64,000 bases of DNA from CAVTWD01 sp963738325 (GTDB lineage: Bacteria > Actinomycetota > Acidimicrobiia > Acidimicrobiales > Ilumatobacteraceae). The notes under the pieces are model-generated. The model did not search any database, was not told the origin of the DNA, and saw nothing but the letters and a program-made list of their open reading frames with translations. The position numbers and the translations under genes were made by a program. The stretch lies in the NCBI GenBank assembly GCA_963738325.1, contig CAVTWD010000011.1:62001-126000 (forward strand). Direction: 5' to 3'. Of the stretch, positions 38,835 through 47,127 are shown one piece after another. Each line of letters opens with the position of its first letter. Within the stretch, counting starts at the first letter, position 1.

Positions 38835-39446
38835 AGGAGATGATCATGTTGCAGTTCGTCATCACCACCGTGTCGCGGCTGAGGCCCTCACCGCCGAGCG
38901 AGCCCGCCATCGACTCGTCGAGGCAGGCAACACCCTCGGCGATCCTCCGTGCCTGATCAACAGGGCGCCGATCTGGCTCAGTGCGCACAGCTCGAGATCG
39001 GCGTCGCCGCTCTTGCGGGCGAACGCCAGTGCTTCCTCCCGAACTGCTCGCCGGCAACCGGATCAACGCTGATGAATGCCTTGAGGAGGGCAAGCCACCC
39101 GTCGAGGAAGTCGAGCCGGTCGTCCTCGATCCGGCGCTCGGCCCGGCGCAGCCGCGACCGCGTTCCCAACTTGCTTTTGGTAGTCGATGGTCAGCAGGAG
39201 CGCGATGAATGCGGCCCGGGCCGCGTCTGGACGCCGTCGGAACGCGGCATAGGCGCGTTCACGGCAGTTGATGCACGCGCCGAGGTCGTCTCCGATCCAC
39301 CACAGGGCCTCGCCGAGACCCATCAGCGCTTCCGGTGTCTCTCCCAGCGCAAGCGCATCCCGAAACGACTCGCGGGCCGCAGTCCAATCCCCGGCCTCGA
39401 GTGCCTTCGCGCCCGCCGCCATCGGGTCATCGGTCCGCGCCGACAC
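38827..39446 (-). pseudogene. TPR/LuxR-type regulator fragment, C-terminus deleted
   Basis: From GTG 39446 the segment GDWTAARESFRDALALGETP and EALMGLGEALWWIGDDLGA is the TPR-like N-terminal part seen in actinobacterial LuxR-type regulators. Further pieces in other frames are RRAERRIEDDRLDFLDGWL, LCALSQIGALLI, IAEGVACLDESMAG and TVVMTNCNMIISCAN. The C-terminal half including the LuxR helix-turn-helix is missing: the match ends exactly where the molybdopterin enzyme remnant ends. At least four frame changes in 600 bp. Confidence 0.72.
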
Positions 39447-39570
39447 GCGGCGATGGTAGACCCGGCCGGTCACGGCTGATTCAGCGGGCCCGGCCCGCGG
39501 CCCAAGGGGCACGGTAGAGGGCACCACTCGATCTGAGGGTTCCTGTCCTTGAGCCGGCGGTCGCGGGGCG

Positions 39571-40447
39571 TCATGTCCGCTCATCGATACCGGGAAGGGG
39601 GACCCTGGCGTCCAGCCCGCGCGCGTCGCCCACCGCATGCAGATGATGGACGCGACCGTCCTCGATGTCGATGAGCAAGACGATCGCGATCCGGTGGCCG
39701 AAGGAGGCGAACACCGCGGGGTGGCCACGCACGGCCATCGACACGAGGGTTGCCCCGGACTCGGGCCCGAACCGCCGCAGGAGGTTGACCGCGATGGGAC
39801 GGGCGCCGACGAGGGGCGGGAAGGCGGGGACGATCCCGCCTGGCGTGCCGTCTCCGGCCACGTCGGGGTCGAGGACCTCCAGCAGGGCCTGCAGATCGCC
39901 GCCCGCGCACGCGGTGATGAAGCGCTCCGTCACTACCCGGTGCTCGGCCTGCTCGACCTCGAGCCAACCGTGCTCAGCCTGGACGGCCACGTGATGCCGA
40001 GCGCGGCTAGCCAGTTGTCGGCACGCCGCCGGCGTGCGCCCCACGATGGCCGCCACGGTCTTGAAGTCGAACTGGAACACATCATGGAGCACGAAGGCCG
40101 TCCGCTCTGCGGGCGAGAGACGCTGCAACACGACGTGGAGCGCGAGGCGGACAGTGTCGTCGAGGGTCACGCGGTCGAGGGGATCGACGGCGGCGTCGGC
40201 TGCGTCGATCCACCCCTCGTCCGAAGGCGCCCGGCGACGGAGGCGGGCCGACCGCATGGTGTCGAGGCAGAGACGGCCCACGACCACGACGAGCCAGCCA
40301 CCCGGGTTCGTCGATCTGATCGAGGCCGACGCGCACGAGCCGGGCGAAGGCCTCCTGCACGACGTCCTCGGCCTCGCGCAGATCGCCGAGCATCCGGAAG
40401 GCGATGTCGGTGAGCCGGCGATGCTCGGTCTGCCAGATGTCGCTCAA
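39571..40447 (-). CDS. ECF sigma factor with SnoaL-like C-terminal domain (frameshifted)
   Basis: The N-terminal frame starts at ATG 40447 (SDIWQTEHRRLTDIAFRMLG, EDVVQEAFARLVR: region 2) and moves to another frame near 40285-40300 after GWL. The second frame has region 4 (RLSPAERTAFVLHDVFQFDF, IVGRTPAACRQLASRARHHV) and a C-terminal SnoaL-like domain (ERFITACAGGDLQALLEVLD, VVAGDGT-like DVAGDGTPGG) typical of SigJ/ECF41-type factors. It is preceded head-to-head by a truncated ABC transporter gene. Confidence 0.8.
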
Positions 40448-40485
40448 TCGTCCGTCATCGACGCGCGCTCCTCGCTCAGGGGGCT

Positions 40486-41292
40486 ACCACGACCATCGGC
40501 ATGCTCACCACGACGATCGCACCGACGACCGGTTCCGTGCGCCTCGGTGGCATCGACATCGTCGCCGACCCGATCGGCGCCCGAGCCATCAGCGCCGTGG
40601 TGTACCAGGAGCCCGTCGTCGACCGGTCTCTCACCGGCCGCCGCAACTGCGAGATCCATGCACGGCTGTGGGACGTGGCCCGGCCCGAGGTCGCCAGCCG
40701 CATCGACGAGCTCGTCGGCCCTTTCGGTCTCACGGACATCATCGACCGGAAGGTCAGCACGTACAGCGGTGGCCAGCGCCGCCGCCTCGAGCTCGCCCGT
40801 GCCCTCATCTCTCATCCACGGCTGTTGTTCCTGGACGAGCCGACCGTCGGCCTGGACCCGCTGATCCGCTACGAGCTGCTCGACGTGATCGGCGCTCTCC
40901 GCGCCGAGACCGACGTCACGATCCTGCTGACCACACATTACCTGGACGAGGCCGAGCGGCTCTGCGATCGCGTCGCGATCATGCACGCCGGTCGTGTCGT
41001 CGCCCAGGGCGCGCCGGCGAAGCTGCTCGGGGCGCTCGGGCACGAGATCCTCGAGCTCCGCGTCGATGGCGACGCCGTTCGCGCCCTCGCCACGCTCCGC
41101 GCCCGCACGATTGCGGGCGACGACGCGTTCTCCATCGGCTCGACGATCACCATCCCCCTCCACGACCGGGCCGCGGGGGACGCCCTGGCCGACGTGTCGT
41201 CGCTCGGGCTCCCCGTCGTCGCACGCGCCACCCGCCCACCGACGTTGGACGACGTCTACCTCGGCCTCACCGGCAACCGTCTCGCTGCTTGA
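40486..41292 (+). pseudogene. DrrA-type ABC transporter ATPase, 5'-truncated
   Basis: The frame carries TTTIGMLTTTIAPTTGSVRL, i.e. the residues that follow the Walker A lysine, then YSGGQRRRLELARAL (signature), LLFLDEPTVGLDP (Walker B), TTHYLDEAERL (H-loop) and the C-terminal DDVYLGLTG. Upstream, however, codons read LLAQGATTT in place of GPNGAGKTTT: the P-loop and N-terminal lobe are missing. The break at about 40485 abuts the divergent sigma gene. An internal ATG at 40501 could restart translation, but the protein would not bind ATP normally. Confidence 0.78.
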
Positions 41293-41304
41293 GGAGCACA
41301 CATC

Positions 41305-42162
41305 ATGACTGTCACTCTCGCCCATGCCTCCACCATCACCTCGACGTGGGCACCACCTCGCCGGGCCCGCCTCGGCGCGGTCTCCACTCTCGCCCGGCGC
41401 CGCCTCACCCTCAGCGCCGGGACCCTGCGCGAGGTGTTCGTGCCCCTGAGACCCCGATCCTGTTCGCGGTGGTGATCGCACCCGCCCTGGCGAAGATCGT
41501 CGGCCACGCCGGCGCCGTCGACTACATGAGCTTCGTGGCCGTCTCGACCATCGGCCTGCTCATCCCGCTCAGCTGCATGTCGGCCGGGATCGGCGTGATC
41601 GTCGACCGCCAGGCGGGCGCACGCCGCGACCTGGTGGCCGCCCCGATCCCCCGCTCGCTCGTCGTGCTCGGGAACCTCGCGGGTCGCGGTGCTGGTGAGC
41701 TCGCTCCAACTCGTCGCTTTACTCGGGGCGGCGGTGCTGCGGGGCGCCGACTTCCACGTCACCGCGACGGGCATGACATGGTTCGTCGTGACCGCGCTGC
41801 TCTTCGCCATCGCCATGTACGGCGTCGCGGAGACGATGGCCAACCGCATCCCGACCCAGGAGGAGTACATCGGTGCGCTGCCCGCCGTGGCCATCGTCCC
41901 CTGGTTCTTCGCCGGCAGCCTGTTTCCCGTCAGCACGCTGCCGGCGGCGCTCGCGGCGGTCTCCAAGGTGATCCCGCTCACGCATGTGCTGGCCCTCATG
42001 CGCTACGGCCTCGTCGACCCGAGAGGAACGGGCCTCCACGAGATCTGGGGCATGAGCAACACCACCCTGATGGCCGCCTTGAGCCTGCTGGTCGTCACGA
42101 CCTCCGCCGCCGTGTTCACGGTGGTGTCGATCCGGGCCTTCAGGCGATCCGCGATCGCTTGA
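41305..42162 (+). CDS. ABC-2 type transporter permease, DrrB-like (frameshifted twice)
   Basis: ATG 41305 lies 12 bp after the ATPase stop. N-terminal frame ends TLREVFVPL; then TPILFAVVIAPALAKIVGHAG (first helices) in a second frame; from about 41690 the original frame resumes with LVALLGAAVLRGADFH, TWFVVTALLFAIAMYGVAE, AVAIVPWFFAGSLFPVSTLP. Six membrane segments as in DrrB permeases of antibiotic or lipid exporters. Functional status depends on whether the two breaks are sequencing errors; with the ATPase truncated, the system is probably dead. Confidence 0.75.
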
Positions 42163-42261
42163 GCCGCCGCGTACGGCCCGGATCTTTACCGAATCGGTGC
42201 CCCAGGGCCCTCACGACCAGGAGGCCCGGACTCTTCCGCGGCCCCCGACCCGCCCGAGGGC

Positions 42262-43659
42262 TCAGGCTGGATCGATGAACATCGAGTTGGTGAGCCATCC
42301 CAGGACGGCTCCGTCCGCGGTGCCGTCCGCTGTCACGAACACGTCCTGGCAGTTCGGGATGGCGTTCATCGCGAGCAGGGCTTCGTCGATGTCCGCGCGT
42401 TGGTCAACCACGCCGAAGGTGCCGGCGAACATCTCGGGCTGGTCCGAGTAGAGCAGGAGGTCGTGCACGGTGAGCTTCGTGACGTCGTCGCCGTCGAGGG
42501 CCCGGGCGCTCAGGAACTCGACGATCATGCTGCGGTGGACCATGAAGCGGGGCCGGCCGCCCTCGCCCAGCATTGGCACCCGGGACCGGTTGTCAGCCTT
42601 CATCTCGTTGAGCAGCGCAGCCAGCGTGATGGTTTCGCCGGGCGTCTCGGCCAAGTTCTTGTGGAACATCGACTCGAGCCGGATCATCCGCTCGACGACG
42701 GGCACCGGTCGCGGTGACATCGGGATGAAGTACACGTGCAGCCGAATCCCGCCCGCGGGGCCGGCGCGGCAGCCGGCGACGAAGGGGATCGTCGCGCGGC
42801 CCGGCTCGACGGCATAGGGAGCCCACTTCACGAGCGGGTAGCGGCCGCACACGACCGTGCCGAGCTGGTCGACCAGCGACTCGAACCAGAATGGCGACGC
42901 CATGGGGTCGTTCGTCTGCTCCTCGACCAGCTTGCCGATGGTCGTGTTCTCGTCGATGTGGAAAGAGAACAGCGCCCGCGCTCCGCGCTTGTCGACGACG
43001 TGGCTGCGGTCGCGCACGATCTCGGCCAGTCCGGGGTCGTTCTTGTCCCGCGCCTCCTTGATGTCCTGCACCGCCTGGGCGTCGAACTCGACGCACAGAT
43101 AGGTGGTCGCGGCTCGCTCTTCCAGCTCGTCGGCCCCGGGCGCGGGCAGGACGTCGGCCAGCTTGCCATGGAGCTCGGTAGCGAGCTCGCGCACCTCTTC
43201 GCCGTTGGGGTGGAAGGTCGTGAGCGGCTGGTCGCACGTGTGGAACAGGTCGAGGCTCGTGAAGAAGGCCTTGACGAACTCGAGGATCGAGTCGCCGTTG
43301 CGGGCATCCACCCGGAGGTACTCGTCGTAGGGCTTGGGCACTTGTCGACCGCACTGGAACACGACGACCTTGGTGGGCTTCTCGTCGTTGGGATCGGTGG
43401 CGACCCCGCACTCCCACATGCAGTAGGACCAGTCCTCGGTCTCGGAGGTGTAGATGAGCACCACGAGATCAGAGGCGCCGAGAGCGCGCTTGAGCTCCTC
43501 GTTGAGGGGTCGCCCGAGGCGGGGGCCCTCGAAACCGGGGCTGGACGAGAGGTGCACCCGCACGCCGCCCGAGCTCCGGCGGTTGAGGAACTGGGCGAGC
43601 GCCTCCCCGATGGCACGGTCGGAGTGCCGGTGGCTGATGAACACGAGCGGCGCTGTCAT
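42262..43659 (-). CDS. TIR-domain protein with C-terminal CBS pair (Bateman module)
   Basis: A 465-residue protein. Residues 1-120 form a TIR domain: PLVFISHRHSDRAIGEALAQ, LVVLIYTSETEDW, and WSYCMWECG with Glu83 where NADase TIRs carry the catalytic glutamate. The middle (about 130-335) is unassigned. Residues about 342-462 look like two CBS motifs (TLAALLNEMKADNRSRVPML, then ADIDEALLAMNAI...VFVTADG..GWLTNSMF), which bind adenosine nucleotides or NAD-like ligands. Start ATG 43659 has a strong AGGAGG upstream. The idea that nucleotide sensing controls NAD cleavage is inference; no known partner gene is next to it. Confidence 0.8.
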   Translation of the reverse strand: MTAPLVFISHRHSDRAIGEALAQFLNRRSSGGVRVHLSSSPGFEGPRLGRPLNEELKRALGASDLVVLIYTSETEDWSYCMWECGVATDPNDEKPTKVVVFQCGRQVPKPYDEYLRVDARNGDSILEFVKAFFTSLDLFHTCDQPLTTFHPNGEEVRELATELHGKLADVLPAPGADELEERAATTYLCVEFDAQAVQDIKEARDKNDPGLAEIVRDRSHVVDKRGARALFSFHIDENTTIGKLVEEQTNDPMASPFWFESLVDQLGTVVCGRYPLVKWAPYAVEPGRATIPFVAGCRAGPAGGIRLHVYFIPMSPRPVPVVERMIRLESMFHKNLAETPGETITLAALLNEMKADNRSRVPMLGEGGRPRFMVHRSMIVEFLSARALDGDDVTKLTVHDLLLYSDQPEMFAGTFGVVDQRADIDEALLAMNAIPNCQDVFVTADGTADGAVLGWLTNSMFIDPA

Positions 43660-43767
43660 CTTTCCTCCTGCGGCAACAGACCGTCGACAGGGGTGCGCAG
43701 ATACTGCCAGCGAAGCGTGAGGCTGGCGAGCGGTGCGACGAGCGATGGGGCGATCTCGATCCAGAGC

Positions 43768-44733
43768 TCAAGCGTCGTCGTCGGGCCCCCCGACGTCGAC
43801 CGCCCCAGCCAGTTCGTCCCGCTCGGACCACTCGAGCAGCTCGTCGAGGGCGTACACGGCCTGATCGATGCCGGCGTGGAGGTCACCGAGCTCCGCGAAG
43901 CGGCGGGGCACCGTCGCCATCGTGCAGTCGCGCGGGTCGACGGCGTCGACCTCGTCCCACGCGATCGGCGTCGACACCGTGGCGTCGGGGAAGCCCCGCA
44001 CTGAGTACGCGGCCGCCATCGTGTGGTCGCGGGCGTTCTGGTTGTAGTCGACGAAGAGGGCGGAAGGATCGCGGTCCTTGCGCCACCACGTCGTCGTGAC
44101 CGCATCGGGGACACGGCGCTCGATCTCCCGGGCGAAGGCGAGCGCGGCGCGGCGCAGGTCAGTGAAACCGAACCTCGGCTCGATCCGGACGTAGATGTGC
44201 ATGCCCTTGCCCCCCGAGGTCTTCGGCCAGCCCACCGCCCCGAGCTCGTCGAGCACCTCGTGCACGACATCGGCGACGCGCCGGACCGTTCCCGGTGGGC
44301 ACTCGGGCATCGGGTCGAGATCGATCCGCCACTCGTCGGGCTTCTCCACATCCGTCCGCCGTGAGTTCCACGGATGGAACTCGACCGTCGACATCTGTAC
44401 GGCCCAGATCACATGGGCGAGCTCGGTGACGCAGAGCTCGTCGGCGTGCAAGCCGTAGCGGGGGAAGTGCACCCGCACCGTCTTCAGCCACGGCGGGGCA
44501 CCGGCCGGCACCCGCTTCTGGTGCACCTTCTCGCCGCTGACCCCGGTGGGAAAGCGGTGGAGCATGCACGGTCGCTCCCGCAGCGCGTTCACGATGCCGG
44601 GGCCGACGGCGAGGTAGTAGTTGACCAGGTCGAGCTTCGTGGCGCCGGTGGCCGGGAAGTAGACGCGATCGGGATGTGAGACGCGGATCGTCCGGCCGCC
44701 CACCTCGACCTCGACCGCGTCCGTCTTCGCCAC
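43768..44733 (-). CDS. LigD-type polymerase/primase domain protein (NHEJ)
   Basis: A 321-residue stand-alone homologue of the polymerase domain of DNA ligase D, which adds nucleotides during nonhomologous end joining. Motifs: SHPDRVYFP, KLDLVNYYLAV, DEWRIDLDP (metal-binding Asp pair) and TSGGKGMHIYV. Start is taken at GTG 44733; an upstream GTG at 44769 gives 12 more residues. A Ku gene is not in the window. Stop lies 108 bp before the TIR gene. Confidence 0.9.
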   Translation of the reverse strand: MAKTDAVEVEVGGRTIRVSHPDRVYFPATGATKLDLVNYYLAVGPGIVNALRERPCMLHRFPTGVSGEKVHQKRVPAGAPPWLKTVRVHFPRYGLHADELCVTELAHVIWAVQMSTVEFHPWNSRRTDVEKPDEWRIDLDPMPECPPGTVRRVADVVHEVLDELGAVGWPKTSGGKGMHIYVRIEPRFGFTDLRRAALAFAREIERRVPDAVTTTWWRKDRDPSALFVDYNQNARDHTMAAAYSVRGFPDATVSTPIAWDEVDAVDPRDCTMATVPRRFAELGDLHAGIDQAVYALDELLEWSERDELAGAVDVGGPDDDA

Positions 44734-44785
44734 TACCCGACCGTACCGGCCCTTCGCCCGGCGGGACACTCGGCGTCGCGCGCAG

Positions 44786-44858
44786 AGCCCAGAGTGGGAA
44801 TCGAACCCACGACCTACGCATTACGAGTGCGTTGCTCTGCCGGCTGAGCTATCTGGGC
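44786..44858 (-). tRNA. tRNA-Thr (anticodon CGT)
   Basis: Reverse complement folds as a 73-nt cloverleaf: acceptor GCCCAGA/TCTGGGC, D arm TAGCTCAGCCGGCAGAGCA, anticodon stem ACGCA/TGCGT with loop CTCGTAA (anticodon CGT, reads ACG), T arm GTGGG TTCGATT CCCAC. CCA is not encoded. It lies between the LigD-type gene and holB. Confidence 0.95.
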
Positions 44859-44902
44859 GCAGGGGGGCACCCTACTCCCCGGCTGGCGGACGCCCTCCAG
44901 AG

Positions 44903-45973
44903 CTAGCGGCTCGGAGCGCGTTGGCGTGCGCCCGGTGGGAGGCGGAGCAGGAGCGACTGGAGCATGAGCGTCTCGTTCGCGTTGCGATCGAGCGCCTCCA
45001 CGACTCGTTGGACGGCCTCGATGGCCGAGACCGCTTCTGCGGGCGAACGGGCCGCACCCTCGGCCAGCTCGTCGCGGTACGCCGAGGCCAAGGCGAGCAA
45101 GCCGGCCTTGAGCTCGTCGGTTCGGTGACGGCGCAGTTCGCGCCGATGGCGCTCGGTCATCTGAGACCGCCCCGCGCCTCGTTCCCCGAGCTGCTCGACC
45201 CGCGCTTCCAGCTGGGCCGCCTCCTCGGCCTGGCGCTTCTTCACCGACTCCGCCGCGGCATCGATCAGCCCGAGGAGCTCGTCAACCGCCCTGGCCACCT
45301 CGGCGCCAGATCCGTCGAGACGCTGCGGGATCCGATGGAAAGCGTCCCGCCGAGCGAGCAGGTCGCGGTCCAGGGCCAGCACGCGGGCGCGGTCGAGGTT
45401 GCCGCCCGCCGCGGCGGCCGCCCGTTGGGCCGCCTCCTCCTCCACCCCTTCGGCGACCAACGCCGCTTCGACCGCGTGTTCGGGAATCGGGGCGAAGTCG
45501 ATCCGGACGGAGCGCGACGCGATGGTCACGAGCTCGGGTGGGACGTCGTCGGCAAGGAGCAGGAAGATCGCACTCGGCTCTGGCTCTTCGATCGTCTTGA
45601 GCAGCCGGGGCGGCACCTCGGGCTGGATGAGGTGGAGCTCGTCGAGGATCAGGATCTTGCGCGATCCTTCGAGCGGTTTGAGCGACGCCATGCGGATCAG
45701 GTCATCGGCCTGTTCCTTCGAGATGGCCGCGCCGAGACGCTCCACTTCGCGCACGTCCGGATGCTGGCCGGCGAGCACGAGACGGCAGTCGCGACACGTG
45801 CCGTCGCCAGCCTGGTGGCACAGCAGCGCGGCGGCGAAGGCTCGAGCCGCCCGCCGCTTTCCGCTACCCGGCGGCCCGACGAACAGGTAGGCGTGGACGG
45901 GCTGCAGCAGAGCGGCCTGCAGGCGGGCCACGGCCTGCGCCTGGCCGACGACTCCCTCCCACAGCATGCTCAC
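44903..45973 (-). CDS. holB: DNA polymerase III subunit delta'
   Basis: The delta' subunit is a non-ATP-binding stator of the clamp loader. The 356-residue protein starts at GTG 45973, overlapping the tmk stop. P-loop-like GPPGSGKRRAARAF, zinc-binding cysteines CHQAGDGTCRDC and LLKTIEEPEPSAIFLLLA are recognisable; the C-terminal half is helical. Pairing with tmk is the usual arrangement. Confidence 0.9.
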   Translation of the reverse strand: MSMLWEGVVGQAQAVARLQAALLQPVHAYLFVGPPGSGKRRAARAFAAALLCHQAGDGTCRDCRLVLAGQHPDVREVERLGAAISKEQADDLIRMASLKPLEGSRKILILDELHLIQPEVPPRLLKTIEEPEPSAIFLLLADDVPPELVTIASRSVRIDFAPIPEHAVEAALVAEGVEEEAAQRAAAAAGGNLDRARVLALDRDLLARRDAFHRIPQRLDGSGAEVARAVDELLGLIDAAAESVKKRQAEEAAQLEARVEQLGERGAGRSQMTERHRRELRRHRTDELKAGLLALASAYRDELAEGAARSPAEAVSAIEAVQRVVEALDRNANETLMLQSLLLRLPPGARQRAPSR

Positions 45974-46566
45974 GAGTCCAACCGTGCCTTCACCTCAGAG
46001 ATGATCGCAGCGCCGACCGCATCCTCCGCCTCGGCGCCATCGATCACGATCCACCTCGCCGGGTCGGCACGCGCCATCCCCAGGTAGCCCGCCCGCACTC
46101 GTTCGTGGAAGCCCTCACCCTCCTGTTCGAGGCGATCCGGGACGCGCCGGAGGCGCGCCGCCGTCACCGCCAGTGGTGCGTCGAGCAGCACCACCATGTC
46201 GGGCCACTGGCCGTCGATCGCCCAGTCGTTGATCGCTTGCACCTTCTCGGCCCCGAGCTGTCGCCCGTAGCCCTGATAGGCGACGGACGAGTAGGCGGAC
46301 CGATCGCTGACCACGTGCTGGCCTGCCTCCAGCGCCGGCGCGACCACCTCGGCCCAGTGTTGGGCGCGATCGGCGGCGTAGAGGAGCGCCTCGGCCCGGG
46401 CGACGATCGCGTGGGCGGGATCGAGCAGCACCGCCCGCACGAGCCCGCCCATCGCGGTCGCGCCCGGCTCCCTCGTGAGGACGGCTCCCAGTGCAGACGC
46501 CAGTCGAACCGCCTGCGTCGACTTGCCGCTCCCGTCGCCGCCCTCGAGCGAGATGTACCGGCCCAT
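45970..46566 (-). CDS. tmk: Thymidylate kinase
   Basis: Tmk phosphorylates dTMP to dTDP. The 198-residue protein has the P-loop EGGDGSGKSTQ, TREPGATAMG, SDRSAYSSVAYQGYGR (DRx motif) and VVLLDAPLAV. Start ATG 46566 gives a standard length. It precedes holB in one operon. Confidence 0.94.
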   Translation of the reverse strand: MGRYISLEGGDGSGKSTQAVRLASALGAVLTREPGATAMGGLVRAVLLDPAHAIVARAEALLYAADRAQHWAEVVAPALEAGQHVVSDRSAYSSVAYQGYGRQLGAEKVQAINDWAIDGQWPDMVVLLDAPLAVTAARLRRVPDRLEQEGEGFHERVRAGYLGMARADPARWIVIDGAEAEDAVGAAIISEVKARLDS

Positions 46567-46626
46567 GGCCGCATCAGGCTACGCGCCGGCCGAGGGAACG
46601 ACCGAGACGTCTGGCACACTGCGGGC

Positions 46627-47115
46627 ATGTCCCTCTACGACATCCCGCTCACGACGCTGCACGAGGAGCCGGCGAGCCTTCGCGACTACGAGGGCAAGGC
46701 CCTGCTCATCGTGAACGTCGCGTCGAAGTGCGGCCTCACGCCGCAGTACACGCAGCTCGAGGCTCTGCAGGAGACCTACGGCAAGCGCGGCTTCGACGTG
46801 TTGGGGTTCCCCTGCAACCAGTTCGGCGGTCAGGAGCCGGGCTCAGCGGCGGAGATCGAGGAGTTCTGCTCGATGACCTACGGCGTGAGCTTCCCGATGT
46901 TCGCCAAGATCGACGTGAACGGAGCCGCTCGTCACCCGCTCTACCAAGAGCTCACCAAGGTGGCCGACGACGACGGCTACACGGGGGACATTCGCTGGAA
47001 CTTCGAGAAGTTCCTCGTCTCGCCGGCAGGCGAGATCGTCGCCAGGTTCAGCCCGGTGGTGAAGCCCGACGCCGCGCTGGTGGTCGACGCCATCGAGGAG
47101 CAACTCCCGGGCTGA
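46627..47115 (+). CDS. Glutathione peroxidase-family thiol peroxidase (Cys type)
   Basis: A 162-residue thioredoxin-fold peroxidase: NVASKCGLTPQYTQLEAL has the peroxidatic Cys (codon TGC, not TGA), and FPCNQFGGQEPG and WNFEKFLV give the Gln/Trp of the catalytic tetrad. In bacteria lacking glutathione such proteins use thioredoxin. It sits between tmk (divergent) and topA (convergent), a minor insertion in a core replication cluster. Confidence 0.92.
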   Translation: MSLYDIPLTTLHEEPASLRDYEGKALLIVNVASKCGLTPQYTQLEALQETYGKRGFDVLGFPCNQFGGQEPGSAAEIEEFCSMTYGVSFPMFAKIDVNGAARHPLYQELTKVADDDGYTGDIRWNFEKFLVSPAGEIVARFSPVVKPDAALVVDAIEEQLPG

Positions 47116-47127
47116 GCCACCACCGAC

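Noticed and set aside
37839..38843. Single intact 334-codon gene after ackA
   Set aside because: Only pieces of this frame match the molybdopterin oxidoreductase; the rest is out of frame, so it is treated as part of a pseudogene.
42163..42261. Terminator or small gene between the permease and TIR genes
   Set aside because: I found no convincing hairpin, T-run or conserved short frame in this 99-bp gap.
43656..44351. 231-codon frame overlapping the LigD-type gene
   Set aside because: Most of it is antisense-like out-of-frame reading of the polymerase domain; only its last 38 codons lie outside and are noted separately.
46627..47115. Glutathione peroxidase as a selenoprotein
   Set aside because: The active-site codon is TGC (Cys) and no in-frame TGA is present, despite selC in the window.
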